From Schaalia odontolytica (GTDB lineage: Bacteria > Actinomycetota > Actinomycetes > Actinomycetales > Actinomycetaceae): 64,000 nucleotides of DNA. The stretch covers positions 2,356,001 to 2,420,000 of the forward strand of contig NZ_CP046315.1 of NCBI RefSeq assembly GCF_009730335.1. Direction: 5' to 3'. Of this stretch, positions 48,296-57,447 are shown in pieces. Numbering within the stretch: the first letter of the stretch is position 1; each line of letters starts with the position of its first letter. The position numbers and the translations under genes are program-made. Under the pieces are notes generated by a model. The model did no database searches and was not told the DNA's origin. It saw nothing but the letters and a program-made list of their open reading frames with translations.

Positions 48296-49753
48296 TCAGG
48301 CGCCGGGGCGCACGCGCGCGGCGATCAGCGCCTTGAGGTCCTCGGCGGAGTTGGCCAGCGGGGTGACGCGCTCTTCGCGGCCTTCGATGCCTTCGAAGCG
48401 CTCGGGCACGGGCGGCAGGTGGCCGGTGGCCTCCTGAATTGTCTCGGCGAACTTGACGGGCAGGGCGGTCTCCATGACGACGAGCGGGCCCTCGATCTGT
48501 GAGCGCAGCGCGCGGGCGACGTGCACGCCGTCGGCCGTGTGCGGGTCGAGAAGGTAGCCGCTCTCCTTTTCCGTGCGCGCGATCTCCGCGAGGCGGTCCG
48601 CGTGCGAGGAGGTCCCGGAGGTGAAGCCGTAGGTGTCGCGCAGGGAGGAAAATTCGGGTGTGCCGGACAGGTCGAAGTAGCCGTCGCGCGCGAGGGCATC
48701 ATCGAAGAGGGCGCGGGTGGCGTCACCGTCGCGGCCCAGCAGGTCGAAGATGAAGCGCTCAAAGTTCGAGGCCTTGGAGATGTCCATGGACGGGCTGGAG
48801 GTGGCCAGCGTGTCCGCGGAGGAGCGGGGGCGGTAGACGCCGGTGCGGAAGAACTCGTCGAGGACGTCGTTCTCGTTCGTGGCGACGACGAGGGTGCCGA
48901 GCGGCACGCCCATCTGGCGGGCGATGTGGGCGGCGCACACGTTGCCGAAGTTGCCCGAGGGCACGACGACGCTGACCTTGGACGAGGCGTCGGCCCCTTC
49001 CTCGGTGACGCGCAGCCAGGTGGCCACGTAGTAGCAGACCTGGGCAAGCAGGCGCGCCCAGTTGATGGAGTTGACGGCGCCCACGTGCCAGGTGGCCTTG
49101 AAGTCGGCGTCCATGTTGACGGCCTTGACGAGGTCCTGGCAGTCGTCGAAGACGCCGTCGACGGCGACGTTGACGATGTTCTCGTCAAGGAGGGAGAACA
49201 TTTGAGCTCGCTGGAAGGCGGTCATGCGGCCGGCGGGCGTGAGCATGACGACGGAGAGGCCACGTCGGCCGCGCAGCGCGTATTCGGCGGAGGAGCCGGT
49301 GTCGCCGGAGGTGGCGCCGACGATGGTCAGCCAGTCGCCGCGGCGGGTGAGCTCGTATTCGAAGAGCTCGCCCAGGAGCTGCATCGCCATGTCCTTGAAG
49401 GCGGCCGTGGGGCCGTTGGAGAGGTGAGCGAGGTGCAGGTCGGTGCCCTCCAGGGCGTCGACGGGGACGATCTGGGGGTCGGAGAAAGCGGGGGTGCGGT
49501 AGGCGCGGGCCGTGATCGCACTCAGGTCGTCGGCACCGATGTCGTCGACGAAGAGGGAGATGATGCCGGCGGCCATGGCCGCGTAGCCGTCCTCGCGCAG
49601 GACGATGCGCAGCTCGTCCAGGTCGGACTGCGACAGCGTCGGGTATTCCTCGGGCAGGTAGAGGCCGCCGTCGGGGGCGAGGCCTTCCAGGAGGATGTCA
49701 CTGAAGGAACGGGTGGGCGTGTTGGGGCCGCGTCGGGTCGAAATGTAGCGCAC
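48296..49753 (-). CDS. thrC: Threonine synthase
   Basis: 485 residues. PLP enzyme converting O-phosphohomoserine to threonine. The N-terminal MRYISTRRG is typical of the long (subgroup 1) form; the PLP lysine lies in AAFKDMAMQ near residue 116, with GATSGDTGSSAEYA and VVPSGNFGNVCAA. The start is a GTG at 49753 with TAGGAT exactly six bases upstream. The divergent gene on the plus strand starts 125 bp away. No other threonine-pathway genes are adjacent. Confidence 0.95.
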   Translation of the reverse strand: MRYISTRRGPNTPTRSFSDILLEGLAPDGGLYLPEEYPTLSQSDLDELRIVLREDGYAAMAAGIISLFVDDIGADDLSAITARAYRTPAFSDPQIVPVDALEGTDLHLAHLSNGPTAAFKDMAMQLLGELFEYELTRRGDWLTIVGATSGDTGSSAEYALRGRRGLSVVMLTPAGRMTAFQRAQMFSLLDENIVNVAVDGVFDDCQDLVKAVNMDADFKATWHVGAVNSINWARLLAQVCYYVATWLRVTEEGADASSKVSVVVPSGNFGNVCAAHIARQMGVPLGTLVVATNENDVLDEFFRTGVYRPRSSADTLATSSPSMDISKASNFERFIFDLLGRDGDATRALFDDALARDGYFDLSGTPEFSSLRDTYGFTSGTSSHADRLAEIARTEKESGYLLDPHTADGVHVARALRSQIEGPLVVMETALPVKFAETIQEATGHLPPVPERFEGIEGREERVTPLANSAEDLKALIAARVRPGA

Positions 49754-49759
49754 GGGTCG

Positions 49760-49765
49760 ATCCTA
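49760..49765 (-). promoter_or_regulatory. -10 element (TAGGAT) six bases before the thrC GTG
   Basis: TAGGAT-N6-GTG on the minus strand; consistent with leaderless transcription. Confidence 0.55.
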
Positions 49766-49865
49766 TCGGAGAGGGGGCGTGGCCTGCGAGGGCGCCCGTT
49801 CCTCGTCACATGCGTGGGACGAGGCCGGGGCATGGGATCGGGGGAGGCTCCCCCGAGGCGTGTGG

Positions 49866-49871
49866 TAGAAA
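49866..49871 (+). promoter_or_regulatory. Weak -10 element (TAGAAA) six bases before the GTG at 49878
   Basis: TAGAAA-N6-GTG follows the same spacing as other leaderless starts in the window, but the last base deviates from TANNNT. A GGGGGAG/CTCCCCC inverted repeat lies just upstream (49841-49855). Confidence 0.35.
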
Positions 49872-49877
49872 CGTGGT

Positions 49878-51368
49878 GTGAGCATCAACGATTCCCAGTG
49901 GCCAGCCCCGACAGACTCCGACGCGTCGGCCGCTTCGATACCGCAGCCAATCACGCACGCGAAATCTTTGTTTGCCACGCCGAACGCGTTCCGCGCCCCC
50001 GCGCCCGGGACTGTTCCCGCATCGGCCCCCGCGTCGCACGGCAAGAAGCTGCGCTGGTGGCACGTTGCGCTGATCGCCTTGCTGACGGTCATCGCGATGG
50101 TTGCCGGCGTCATGTTTTTCGCGACCAAGGCGCCCCGGGTTGCTCCGAGTCCGCGCGGGCAGGGCTACACGGGGTCGGGAACCCTGACGGGCACTCTGGC
50201 GAGTTCGTGGGCCAACGGCGTGGACGTGGCCTGGAACCTGGACGAGTTTTCCGCTTACGTCGACGACTACGACGCTCCGTCTCTGCTCGTGGAGGGCACG
50301 ACCCTGTACGTGGCCGCCAGGAGCGACAGTGAGGGCCATGCTGTTGCCGCCGCATACGACATCTCGGGCGCGAAACCCGAGAAGCTGTGGCTGAAGGAGA
50401 GCTCGGACGCAACGGTGACGAAGCGGAGCGACGCGCAGACGCTCGCTTCCGCCGGAGATTCGCTCGCCTACAACGACGTTGTGATCGATAAGAAGACCGG
50501 GGCGATCGCTCAGGCCCCGTGGCCGGGCGATGTTCCCATGGCCGCCGCCGATGACATCCTGGTGACCTGTTCCGGCATGGAGACATGCGCCGGCTGGAAG
50601 CAGGAGTCCGGTTCCTGGAAACAGCAGTGGAAGAGCGTCACGTCTCGACAGGGGCGCGACCTCGCTCTGGAGGCGCCCAACAAGACGCGGATGATGGGCA
50701 GCGGGGAGGACGCCTCGTTCCTGCTGTCCGCCGAGGATGGTTTCGCGCCCCAGATCATTAATATCCACACCGGCACGGTCACCACCCTCGGGGGCGATGC
50801 TCCGGCAAAGAAATTTGAGAGCCGCGGCTTCCTCATCGCCTCCGACGGCTACATCAACGTCAGCGACTACGACAAGGCCGACGTCTACGACATGACGGGC
50901 AAGCTCGTCGAGACCATCGATTACGAGCGGATGTGGGCGGTCCCCACGAGCGACGGCCCCGCGCCGAGCCTCGATCAGCTCCGCTCGTACCTGAAGGACT
51001 CGAAGGCCCCGTGGGCGACGGGAACGATCGAGATGACCGGCTCGAAGTGCACCACGGCGACCCTCATCCTGTCCTCGGATGCCATGCCCCGCTCGGCGTA
51101 CGGCGTCAAGGACATGTCCATCAGCGACTCGGAGCCCTGCCTCTTCTCGCCGCTCGACGTGCGAGCCAGCGCCGATGGGGCTGCGCTGTTCATCAGCGAG
51201 GCCGGCTCTCCGTCCAACCAGCGCGTCTACTTCGCGAACACCAACACGAAGGAGGCACACACCTCGAAGGATCTCAACGGGGCTCATAGCCTCACGTGGG
51301 CCTACGATGACCTGGTGATCGGCATGACGAAGCAGGGGGTTGTCGCCTTCACCCCGGCCTCGGCCTAA
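49878..51368 (+). CDS. Membrane-anchored extracytoplasmic protein, paralogue 1
   Basis: 496 residues: a Pro/Ala-rich cytoplasmic N terminus (1-55), one membrane helix (about 60-80), then a large extracellular beta-rich domain that could be a propeller, with GTTLYVAAR, DDILVTCSGMETCAGW and a C-terminal VAFTPAS. Two paired Cys in the CSGMETC segment may form a disulfide. I do not recognise the family. The GTG start at 49878 follows a TAGAAA-N6. It forms a pair with the next gene (ten-base gap). Confidence 0.72.
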   Translation: MSINDSQWPAPTDSDASAASIPQPITHAKSLFATPNAFRAPAPGTVPASAPASHGKKLRWWHVALIALLTVIAMVAGVMFFATKAPRVAPSPRGQGYTGSGTLTGTLASSWANGVDVAWNLDEFSAYVDDYDAPSLLVEGTTLYVAARSDSEGHAVAAAYDISGAKPEKLWLKESSDATVTKRSDAQTLASAGDSLAYNDVVIDKKTGAIAQAPWPGDVPMAAADDILVTCSGMETCAGWKQESGSWKQQWKSVTSRQGRDLALEAPNKTRMMGSGEDASFLLSAEDGFAPQIINIHTGTVTTLGGDAPAKKFESRGFLIASDGYINVSDYDKADVYDMTGKLVETIDYERMWAVPTSDGPAPSLDQLRSYLKDSKAPWATGTIEMTGSKCTTATLILSSDAMPRSAYGVKDMSISDSEPCLFSPLDVRASADGAALFISEAGSPSNQRVYFANTNTKEAHTSKDLNGAHSLTWAYDDLVIGMTKQGVVAFTPASA

Positions 51369-51378
51369 ATGAGGACTC

Positions 51379-52932
51379 ATGAGTAACGATTCTTCTCGCT
51401 GGGCTCCCCCGGACGCGGATTCCAACCCCGCACCCGGGAGCGAGCCGAAGACGCAGAGCGCCACCGAGCAGCCCGGAGACCGCGCAGCTTCGACCGGTGC
51501 CTCGCCGGCCCCCGCGAGCGCACCCCGGAAAGGCGCTCGCCCTCCGCGCACGCGCACCAACCCCGAGCGTATCGCGGGCCATCAGGCATACATACGACTG
51601 CAGAGGAAGAAAGCAGCACTCATCGTCGCCACGAGCCTCGCGGTCATCGCTTTCCTTTTCGCGCTACCGCGTTTCATCACAGCGATTCCACAGCCCACCG
51701 CAAAACCGGTAGCCTCCCAGGGCTACAAGGGTTCGGCCACGAACACGAACATTCTCTCGTCGGACTGGGCAGCGGGCGTGAGCGTCGCCTGGACCGTTCC
51801 TGAACCTCGCACCGGCATTGACAAGCCATCCGAAACCACCCTGTTTGCCGACGGCACAACACTCTACATGGTCTCCCGGGACCTTCATTCCCATTCCATC
51901 TCTCTTGCAGCCATCGACGTCTCTTCCTCCGAGCCCGCCGTGCTGTGGACATCCAACGACGGGTCCATGCAGGTCCCATACTCGGGGATAGATTTCTCCA
52001 TCGTCTCCGTCGGCGAGTGGCTCGCCGTCGAAAATATCCTGATCTCGAAAGCAACTGGCATTCAGACACAGGCGCCGTGGGAGGACGGCCATCCGATCAC
52101 CATGGTCGACGACATCCTGGTGACCTGTTCCGGCATGGAGACATGCGCCGGGTGGAAGCAGGAATCCGGTTCCTGGACACGGCAGTGGCAGAGCATTACG
52201 GGAAAACAGTCCCGTAACTCCTCCCTCTCACGATGGGACGGGCCACGCACGATTGGGACCGGAGAGGAGGCTTCCGCCTTGGTTCCCGTCGATGACTACA
52301 GGAACCCACAGATCGTCAACGTATACACGGGTGTTGTGACGCCCTTTGGACAAGAGGGGCGTTTAGCTAATGCCCGTTCCTATTCCTACAATGCTCTGTA
52401 TCCAGCCTCGGATGGCCTCATCGTGCGTAAGAACGCCACGTTGCTCGAAAAATTCGACATGTCCGGCAATTCCCTGGGCACTTTTGGGCCGAGCCTTAAG
52501 TACATTATCCCCGCAGAAGATGGCCGCATGCCGACTCTGAGCGAGTGGGATGCTTTCTTCGACTCGGGCAGGACGCCATGGACGACGGGCATGCTGGAGG
52601 CGACCGGCGACAGGTGCCAAACCCTCACGGTGCACACCTCGGGGGGCGTTGCGAAATACTCCGCGGAGGGATTGGTGGGGGTTTCTTCCAGCACCCGTCC
52701 GCCCTGTTCCTTCTCCCCCACGCACGCTCGTGCGAGCGCCGACGGAACCGCTGCGTTCATTCTGAACATCGGGTACAAGGAACAGACCGTCTGTTTCTTC
52801 GACATGGCGAACAACAAGACGCATACCTCAACCGAGTTGAGGGCGGCACGGAATCACACGTGGGTATTCGACGACCTGCTGGTCGGACTGACAGATGAGG
52901 GTCTCATCGCCTTCACGCCGACTTCCTCGTGA
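51379..52932 (+). CDS. Membrane-anchored extracytoplasmic protein, paralogue 2
   Basis: 517 residues with the same plan as its upstream neighbour: a long disordered cytoplasmic N terminus (1-70), a membrane helix near 75-97 and an extracellular domain. The CSGMETCAGWKQESGSW region is almost identical at DNA level to paralogue 1, while the surrounding sequence is much more diverged, pointing to conversion or strong constraint. The ATG at 51379 has GAGG about five bases upstream. Function unknown. Confidence 0.72.
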   Translation: MSNDSSRWAPPDADSNPAPGSEPKTQSATEQPGDRAASTGASPAPASAPRKGARPPRTRTNPERIAGHQAYIRLQRKKAALIVATSLAVIAFLFALPRFITAIPQPTAKPVASQGYKGSATNTNILSSDWAAGVSVAWTVPEPRTGIDKPSETTLFADGTTLYMVSRDLHSHSISLAAIDVSSSEPAVLWTSNDGSMQVPYSGIDFSIVSVGEWLAVENILISKATGIQTQAPWEDGHPITMVDDILVTCSGMETCAGWKQESGSWTRQWQSITGKQSRNSSLSRWDGPRTIGTGEEASALVPVDDYRNPQIVNVYTGVVTPFGQEGRLANARSYSYNALYPASDGLIVRKNATLLEKFDMSGNSLGTFGPSLKYIIPAEDGRMPTLSEWDAFFDSGRTPWTTGMLEATGDRCQTLTVHTSGGVAKYSAEGLVGVSSSTRPPCSFSPTHARASADGTAAFILNIGYKEQTVCFFDMANNKTHTSTELRAARNHTWVFDDLLVGLTDEGLIAFTPTSS

Positions 52933-52935
52933 CGC

Positions 52936-52941
52936 TACCCT
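52936..52941 (+). promoter_or_regulatory. -10 element (TACCCT) six bases before the ispF ATG
   Basis: TACCCT-N6-ATG lies directly after the previous stop; suggests ispF has its own leaderless promoter rather than relying on readthrough. Confidence 0.4.
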
Positions 52942-52947
52942 GGTTCC

Positions 52948-53439
52948 ATGACTGATCTGCCTTTCCGTATCGGCCAAGCTGTCGACGTCCACGCGTTCGC
53001 CGCCCCCGACTCGCCGCGCCCTCTGATGGTCGCGTGCCTGGAGTGGCCGGGCGAGCGGCCCCTCGAGGGGCATTCGGACGCGGACGTGGCCGCGCACGCC
53101 CTATGCGACGCGATGCTGCTGGCGACGGGCCTGGGCGAGCTCGGCACCGTGTTCGGCGTGGATCGCCCCGAGTGGGCGGGTGCTTCGGGGCGCGCGCTCC
53201 TTGAGGAGGTTCGTCGCATGACCGCCGAGGCCGGCTGGGTGCTCGGCAACGCGACCGTTCAGGTCGTGGGGAACCGGCCTCGTATGGCCGCACGACTGCC
53301 CGAGGCCTGCGCGGTCATGAGCGAGATCGCCGGGGGCACGGTCACCGTGTCAGCGACGACCTCGGATCACCTGGGTTTCACGGGACGAGGCGAGGGCGTG
53401 GCCGCGCTGGCGAACGCCCTCATGGTGCGTGCCGAGTAG
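52948..53439 (+). CDS. ispF: 2-C-methyl-D-erythritol 2,4-cyclodiphosphate synthase
   Basis: 163 residues. MEP-pathway enzyme forming the cyclodiphosphate with CMP release. The metal-binding DVHAF and [16 protein letters not shown], and the C-terminal [14 protein letters not shown], are present. Full length. ispD, its partner in the pathway, lies 2.5 kb away on the opposite strand, rather than fused or adjacent as in many bacteria. The ATG at 52948 is preceded by TACCCT-N6. Confidence 0.95.
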   Translation: MTDLPFRIGQAVDVHAFAAPDSPRPLMVACLEWPGERPLEGHSDADVAAHALCDAMLLATGLGELGTVFGVDRPEWAGASGRALLEEVRRMTAEAGWVLGNATVQVVGNRPRMAARLPEACAVMSEIAGGTVTVSATTSDHLGFTGRGEGVAALANALMVRAE

Positions 53440-53529
53440 TACCCCCGCTCGGGGCCGCACGGCACCGACGACGCAGGTGCCTGCGCCTCCCTGCGGCGGG
53501 CGAGATTGGACTCGCATGCGTCGGGGACG

Positions 53530-53545
53530 CGCCTCGTCTGAGGCG
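53530..53545. terminator. Small hairpin between convergent ispF and MFS genes
   Basis: CGCCTC/GAGGCG with a four-base loop, six bp before the MFS stop; could serve either direction. Confidence 0.4.
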
Positions 53546-53551
53546 AGGCGT

Positions 53552-54901
53552 TCAGCCCTCCATGTGGTCCAGGGTCGCGCGGTCTGCCTTCACGGGGATC
53601 GTGAGGGCCAGGCCCGCGCCGAGGATCAGCATGATGCCGAGAATGCCCCAGTAGGTGTAATCCTGGCCGGCGGGCGTCATACGCTTGCCAAGCAGCAGGA
53701 AGAGGCTGTACATCGCGGGAGCCATGAAGGACACGGCACGGCCGGTCGTCGCGTAGAGGCCGAAGACTTCACCCTCGCGGCCGGCGGGGATGATGCGCGA
53801 CAGGAAGGAACGCGACGCGGACTGGGTGGGCCCAACAAAGACGCACAGGACGAGGCCGAGGCTCCAGAACACGATGGGGCCGCGGGCGTGCAGGAAGAAG
53901 ACGCCGAAGCCTGCGACGACCATGGCGCACAGCGACAGGATGATGACCTTCTTCGGGCCGATCTTGTCATCGACCCAGCCGAAGGCGACGGTCGCCAGGC
54001 CTGCGACAACATTGGCGGCGATTGCGAAGATCAACACCTCGCTGGCGCTAAAGCCGAAGGCCGTCTTGGCCAGGACCGCGCCGAAGGTGAAGACGCCGGC
54101 GAGGCCGTCGCGGAAGACGGCGGAGGCGATGAGGAAGAAGAGGGTGTGCGGGGCTTCGCGCTTGAGGGTTCGCACGGTGCGCCACAGGAGCTTGTAGGAG
54201 TCGATGATTGACTCGCTACCGCCGCCGATCAGGACCTTCTTGGGCAGCGGGGGATTCACGATGACGGGGATCGCGAAGCCGCCGAACCACAGGGCCGCGA
54301 TCACCATGGAGATGCGGATGTTCAGGTGGTCGTCGGTGGGCACGCCCAGCAGGTTCACGCCGATCAGGCCCACGTAGAGGATGAGCAACAGAACGATGCC
54401 GCCGATGTAGCCGGACGCCCAGCCAAAGCCGGAGATCTTGCCGCGGTCTTCCTTCTCGCCCAGGTGGTTGATCATCGCGTTGTAGTTCACCGAGGCGAAC
54501 TCGAAGAACACGTTGCCCAGGCCGAGCAGCGCAATACCCAGCATGAGGGCGCCCTGGGGACCGAGGACCGAGGCGGGGTGCACGAAGTACATGGCGAGCA
54601 TGCAGGCGACGACCGCCCCGGTGAACCACCCGAGCCAGACTCCGCCCTTGCCTTGTCGGTCGGCGCGCTGGCCGGTGATGGGAGCGAGCAGCGCGATGAA
54701 GATGCCGGCGATCGTCATGCCGTTGCTCAGCCAGGTCGAGGCAGTGCCCGAGTCGGTGAAGACTCCGTCGCTGGTCAGGAAGGTCGTGAACACGAAGGTC
54801 GTGGCGACCGCGTTGAAGGCGGCGCTGCCCCAGTCCCAGGCCGCCCAATCGACGACTTTGCGCGTGATGACGCGATGCGGGGTGGCGGGGGTAGCGCTCA
54901 T
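53552..54901 (-). CDS. MFS transporter, UMF1/Atg22-like family
   Basis: 449 residues with about twelve membrane segments. The N-terminal VVDWAAWDWGSAAFN is the hallmark of UMF1/Atg22-like permeases, and GWVDDKIGPKKV is an MFS loop motif between helices. The substrate is unknown; the family includes amino-acid effluxers in yeast. The ATG at 54901 has GAAGGAG upstream. It is convergent with ispF. Confidence 0.86.
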   Translation of the reverse strand: MSATPATPHRVITRKVVDWAAWDWGSAAFNAVATTFVFTTFLTSDGVFTDSGTASTWLSNGMTIAGIFIALLAPITGQRADRQGKGGVWLGWFTGAVVACMLAMYFVHPASVLGPQGALMLGIALLGLGNVFFEFASVNYNAMINHLGEKEDRGKISGFGWASGYIGGIVLLLILYVGLIGVNLLGVPTDDHLNIRISMVIAALWFGGFAIPVIVNPPLPKKVLIGGGSESIIDSYKLLWRTVRTLKREAPHTLFFLIASAVFRDGLAGVFTFGAVLAKTAFGFSASEVLIFAIAANVVAGLATVAFGWVDDKIGPKKVIILSLCAMVVAGFGVFFLHARGPIVFWSLGLVLCVFVGPTQSASRSFLSRIIPAGREGEVFGLYATTGRAVSFMAPAMYSLFLLLGKRMTPAGQDYTYWGILGIMLILGAGLALTIPVKADRATLDHMEG

Positions 54902-55076
54902 GGGATCGGGCTCCTTCGACGGGGAGTTCTCGGCGACGCGAGTGCGTCCAGGGTGAACCTACCACGTTTCGTAGCTCACTTACTCCTCGGGCCGCCCCAG
55001 GGACGAGGCCGGGGAACCGCCAGCGCGACCTGACCACATGTCATATGCTGGTATGTCACCCTGGAAGGAGAAGACG

Positions 55077-55865
55077 ATGGCACGCAGCACGCTGGTGAGC
55101 CCCTCGGAAGCCGACAAGCAGTACGCCAAGGCGAGTAACTTAGTTCGCCCGGCCATCTTCTTCCTGGTGACCGCGGTTATCTTCCTCTTACTGTCGGGAT
55201 ATATTCCAGGCGGCATCGCGCTATTTTTCTCTGTCTACTGCTTGCTCTTAGGCATCGCATCTGCATTCCTCGCAGTCACTCAAATGCTCCGCCGATACGA
55301 CAGATGGATCGTGCACGTGGAGGGTAAGGGAATATCGATACGTCCCACCCTTGCCCTCGTTCGCGTGAAACAGATCGCCTTCGGCATCGGCATAGCCTGC
55401 GCTCCGATAGCGATCATCATCGAAGTGCTGGTGACCCACTCGGCCGTCGGCACTGTCCTCAGCTTGATCACGGGCCTCATGTTCTCGACGATGTTCTATT
55501 TCATGTTCATGTCCTCACCCCACAGGCTCTGGCTCATCCATCAGGGCCCGATCATCGAGTTCACTCCTGAAGATGTCGCGTTCCGTTCTCTCATCGACAA
55601 GTCCGCGACACGTATTCCGTGGGATCGCCATCCGACCGTTAAGGGCTTCAGTCCAATTCCCGACACCGGTGATCAGCTTCCGCTCATGTACGTGTCCGCC
55701 GACGGAGCCAACCGCGACATGGAGTTCGACATGACAGGAATCCCCATACCGCTTTCGCGGGTGGACAGCCTGGTCACCTACTTCAACAATCGGCCGGAAA
55801 AGCTTGCAATGCTGGCTTCCTCAGAGGGAGCCAGGATGGCATGCGCGATCTTGACGGCCCGCTGA
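55077..55865 (+). CDS. Four-helix membrane protein, function unknown
   Basis: 262 residues with two hydrophobic hairpins (about 20-65 and 98-148) and a soluble C-terminal domain of about 110 residues. It resembles YcxB-like/PH-type membrane proteins in layout, but I do not claim that identity. The ATG at 55077 has AAGGAG six bases upstream; an ATG at 55038 has no such site. It is monocistronic and divergent from the MFS gene. Confidence 0.72.
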   Translation: MARSTLVSPSEADKQYAKASNLVRPAIFFLVTAVIFLLLSGYIPGGIALFFSVYCLLLGIASAFLAVTQMLRRYDRWIVHVEGKGISIRPTLALVRVKQIAFGIGIACAPIAIIIEVLVTHSAVGTVLSLITGLMFSTMFYFMFMSSPHRLWLIHQGPIIEFTPEDVAFRSLIDKSATRIPWDRHPTVKGFSPIPDTGDQLPLMYVSADGANRDMEFDMTGIPIPLSRVDSLVTYFNNRPEKLAMLASSEGARMACAILTAR

Positions 55866-55938
55866 CACGTATCACCGCCCGGGCCGCGGTGGGGCGCGAG
55901 CTACGAGCGCACCCGACAACGCCAACCGGGCAGTGCCT

Positions 55939-56655
55939 TTAGGCGGTCGCCTCCTCGGCGACCAGGATCTGCGCAAGCGCCAGGTCGAGGGGGCGCGTCA
56001 CCTTCATGGAGCGCTCGTCGCCCGCGACCGTGTGCACGGTCCCGCCGATCGCCTCGACGAGGCCGGCGTCGTCCGTGGCCGCCCAGGCCTCGTCTGCGCC
56101 CAGGGAGGCGCCCTCCTCGTGCGCACGAATGAGGACGTCCCAGCGGAAGCCCTGCGGGGTCTGCACGGCCACCATCTCGGAGCGGCGGGGCGTGCCGACG
56201 ACCACGCCGGAGGCATCCACGGTCTTGAGGGTGTCGGTGACGGGCAGGACGGGGATGACCGCGCCGGCGCCACCGCGCACCGCGTCGATGACGCGGGCAG
56301 TGACCTGCGGGGGCGTCAGGGGCCGCGCCGCGTCGTGCACGAGGACGACCGTGTCCGCCTCGCACCGGCCAAGCGCGGCCAGGCCGAGGGCCACGGACTC
56401 CTGACGCGAGCGATCGGAGCCGGCGACGACGGTCAGATCATCAATATCGGACAGGGCGCTACGAAATTCCTCGATGGACGAGGCCGGGGCAGTCACGACG
56501 ATCGCCCCCACTCCCCCGGCGCGTAGGCCGCGGGCCGCCCACCAGACAAGGGGGCGACCCGAGAGTTCAACGAGGGCTTTCGGCCCCTCGCAGCAGAGGC
56601 GAGATCCGGAGCCGGCGGCCGTCAGGACCGCGCAGGACTCACTCTTCGACGGCAT
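55939..56655 (-). CDS. ispD: 2-C-methyl-D-erythritol 4-phosphate cytidylyltransferase
   Basis: 238 residues. Second dedicated MEP-pathway step, CTP-dependent. The nucleotide-binding start [22 protein letters not shown] is present, though the loop carries two Cys and lacks the usual Met; [12 protein letters not shown] and the C-terminal [15 protein letters not shown] fit. The ATG at 56655 lies inside the end of carD (17-bp overlap). A carD-ispD(-ispF) order is common in actinobacteria; ispF has been separated here. A GACGAGGCCGGGGC word inside the gene encodes APASS. Confidence 0.92.
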   Translation of the reverse strand: MPSKSESCAVLTAAGSGSRLCCEGPKALVELSGRPLVWWAARGLRAGGVGAIVVTAPASSIEEFRSALSDIDDLTVVAGSDRSRQESVALGLAALGRCEADTVVLVHDAARPLTPPQVTARVIDAVRGGAGAVIPVLPVTDTLKTVDASGVVVGTPRRSEMVAVQTPQGFRWDVLIRAHEEGASLGADEAWAATDDAGLVEAIGGTVHTVAGDERSMKVTRPLDLALAQILVAEEATA

Positions 56656-57157
56656 CTTCTTCGACTTCGATGCGACCCTCAGCCAGGACGGCGTCGAGGC
56701 GCTCGGCGGCGGCGGACTTTTCGATGTTGCGTGCCAAGGCCAGCTCGGAGGTAAGGATTCCACGGGCCTTCGTCAGCATGCGCTTCTCGCCCGTGGACAG
56801 CTTCTTCAGGTCGTCGCGGCGGGTCAGGTCACGCACGACCTCAGCGACCTTCACGATGTCGCCGGTGGCGATCTTCTCCTGGTTCGCCTTGAAGCGGCGC
56901 GACCAGTTGGTGGGCTCCTCGATGTAGGGGGCGCGCAGGACGGAGAGGACCTCTTCGAGGCCGTCCTCGTCGACGATGTCGCGGACGCCAACCATATCGA
57001 CGTTTTCGGCGGGGACCTGAATCTCAAGATCGCCCTGATTCACACGCAGCTTCAGGTACGTCCGCTCCTCACCACGAATGGTGCGAGTCATGACCTCTTC
57101 GATCGTGGCTGCGCCGTGGTGCGGGTAGACGACCGTCTGACCGATTTCAAACGACAT
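56639..57157 (-). CDS. carD: CarD-family RNA polymerase-binding regulator
   Basis: 172 residues. CarD binds the RNA polymerase beta subunit through its N-terminal RID domain ([20 protein letters not shown]) and stabilises open complexes at promoters; the C-terminal helical domain ([25 protein letters not shown]) contacts DNA. An acidic tail of about 15 residues follows. The ATG at 57157 has AGGAG eight bases upstream. The 3' end overlaps ispD. Confidence 0.95.
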   Translation of the reverse strand: MSFEIGQTVVYPHHGAATIEEVMTRTIRGEERTYLKLRVNQGDLEIQVPAENVDMVGVRDIVDEDGLEEVLSVLRAPYIEEPTNWSRRFKANQEKIATGDIVKVAEVVRDLTRRDDLKKLSTGEKRMLTKARGILTSELALARNIEKSAAAERLDAVLAEGRIEVEEDAVEE

Positions 57158-57383
57158 GGATGGACTCCTGGGTGCGTGCGTGGATAGCACAACTATTCTA
57201 CCAGCTGGCGAGCAAAACCGACCCATACAGTGTGAAAGCTCAACGTTACACGCATACAAGGATCGACACAAACCAACCTCAAGCACAACCACAGTTCATC
57301 CCAGCATGCGACCCTGCTCACGTTCAAACGTGCGCCATAAGGACGGGTATCACAACCCAAAAAGCCCGGTTTTCCGGCCATGA

Positions 57384-57401
57384 CGGAGCCCCGGCCTCGT
57401 C
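57384..57401. terminator. Left arm of a terminator hairpin split by the IS element
   Basis: CGGAGCCCCGGCCTCGTC pairs with 58884-58901 (one mismatch pair). With the IS and one TTC removed, the two arms enclose only a six-base loop. Confidence 0.8.
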
Positions 57402-57447
57402 CATTCTGAACTGCGCCCCGAAACTTGGACGCTTTAAATGGTAGCCG

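Noticed and set aside
53455-53530. tRNA-like sequence between ispF and the MFS gene
   Set aside because: No acceptor stem, anticodon loop or TTCGA arm could be aligned.
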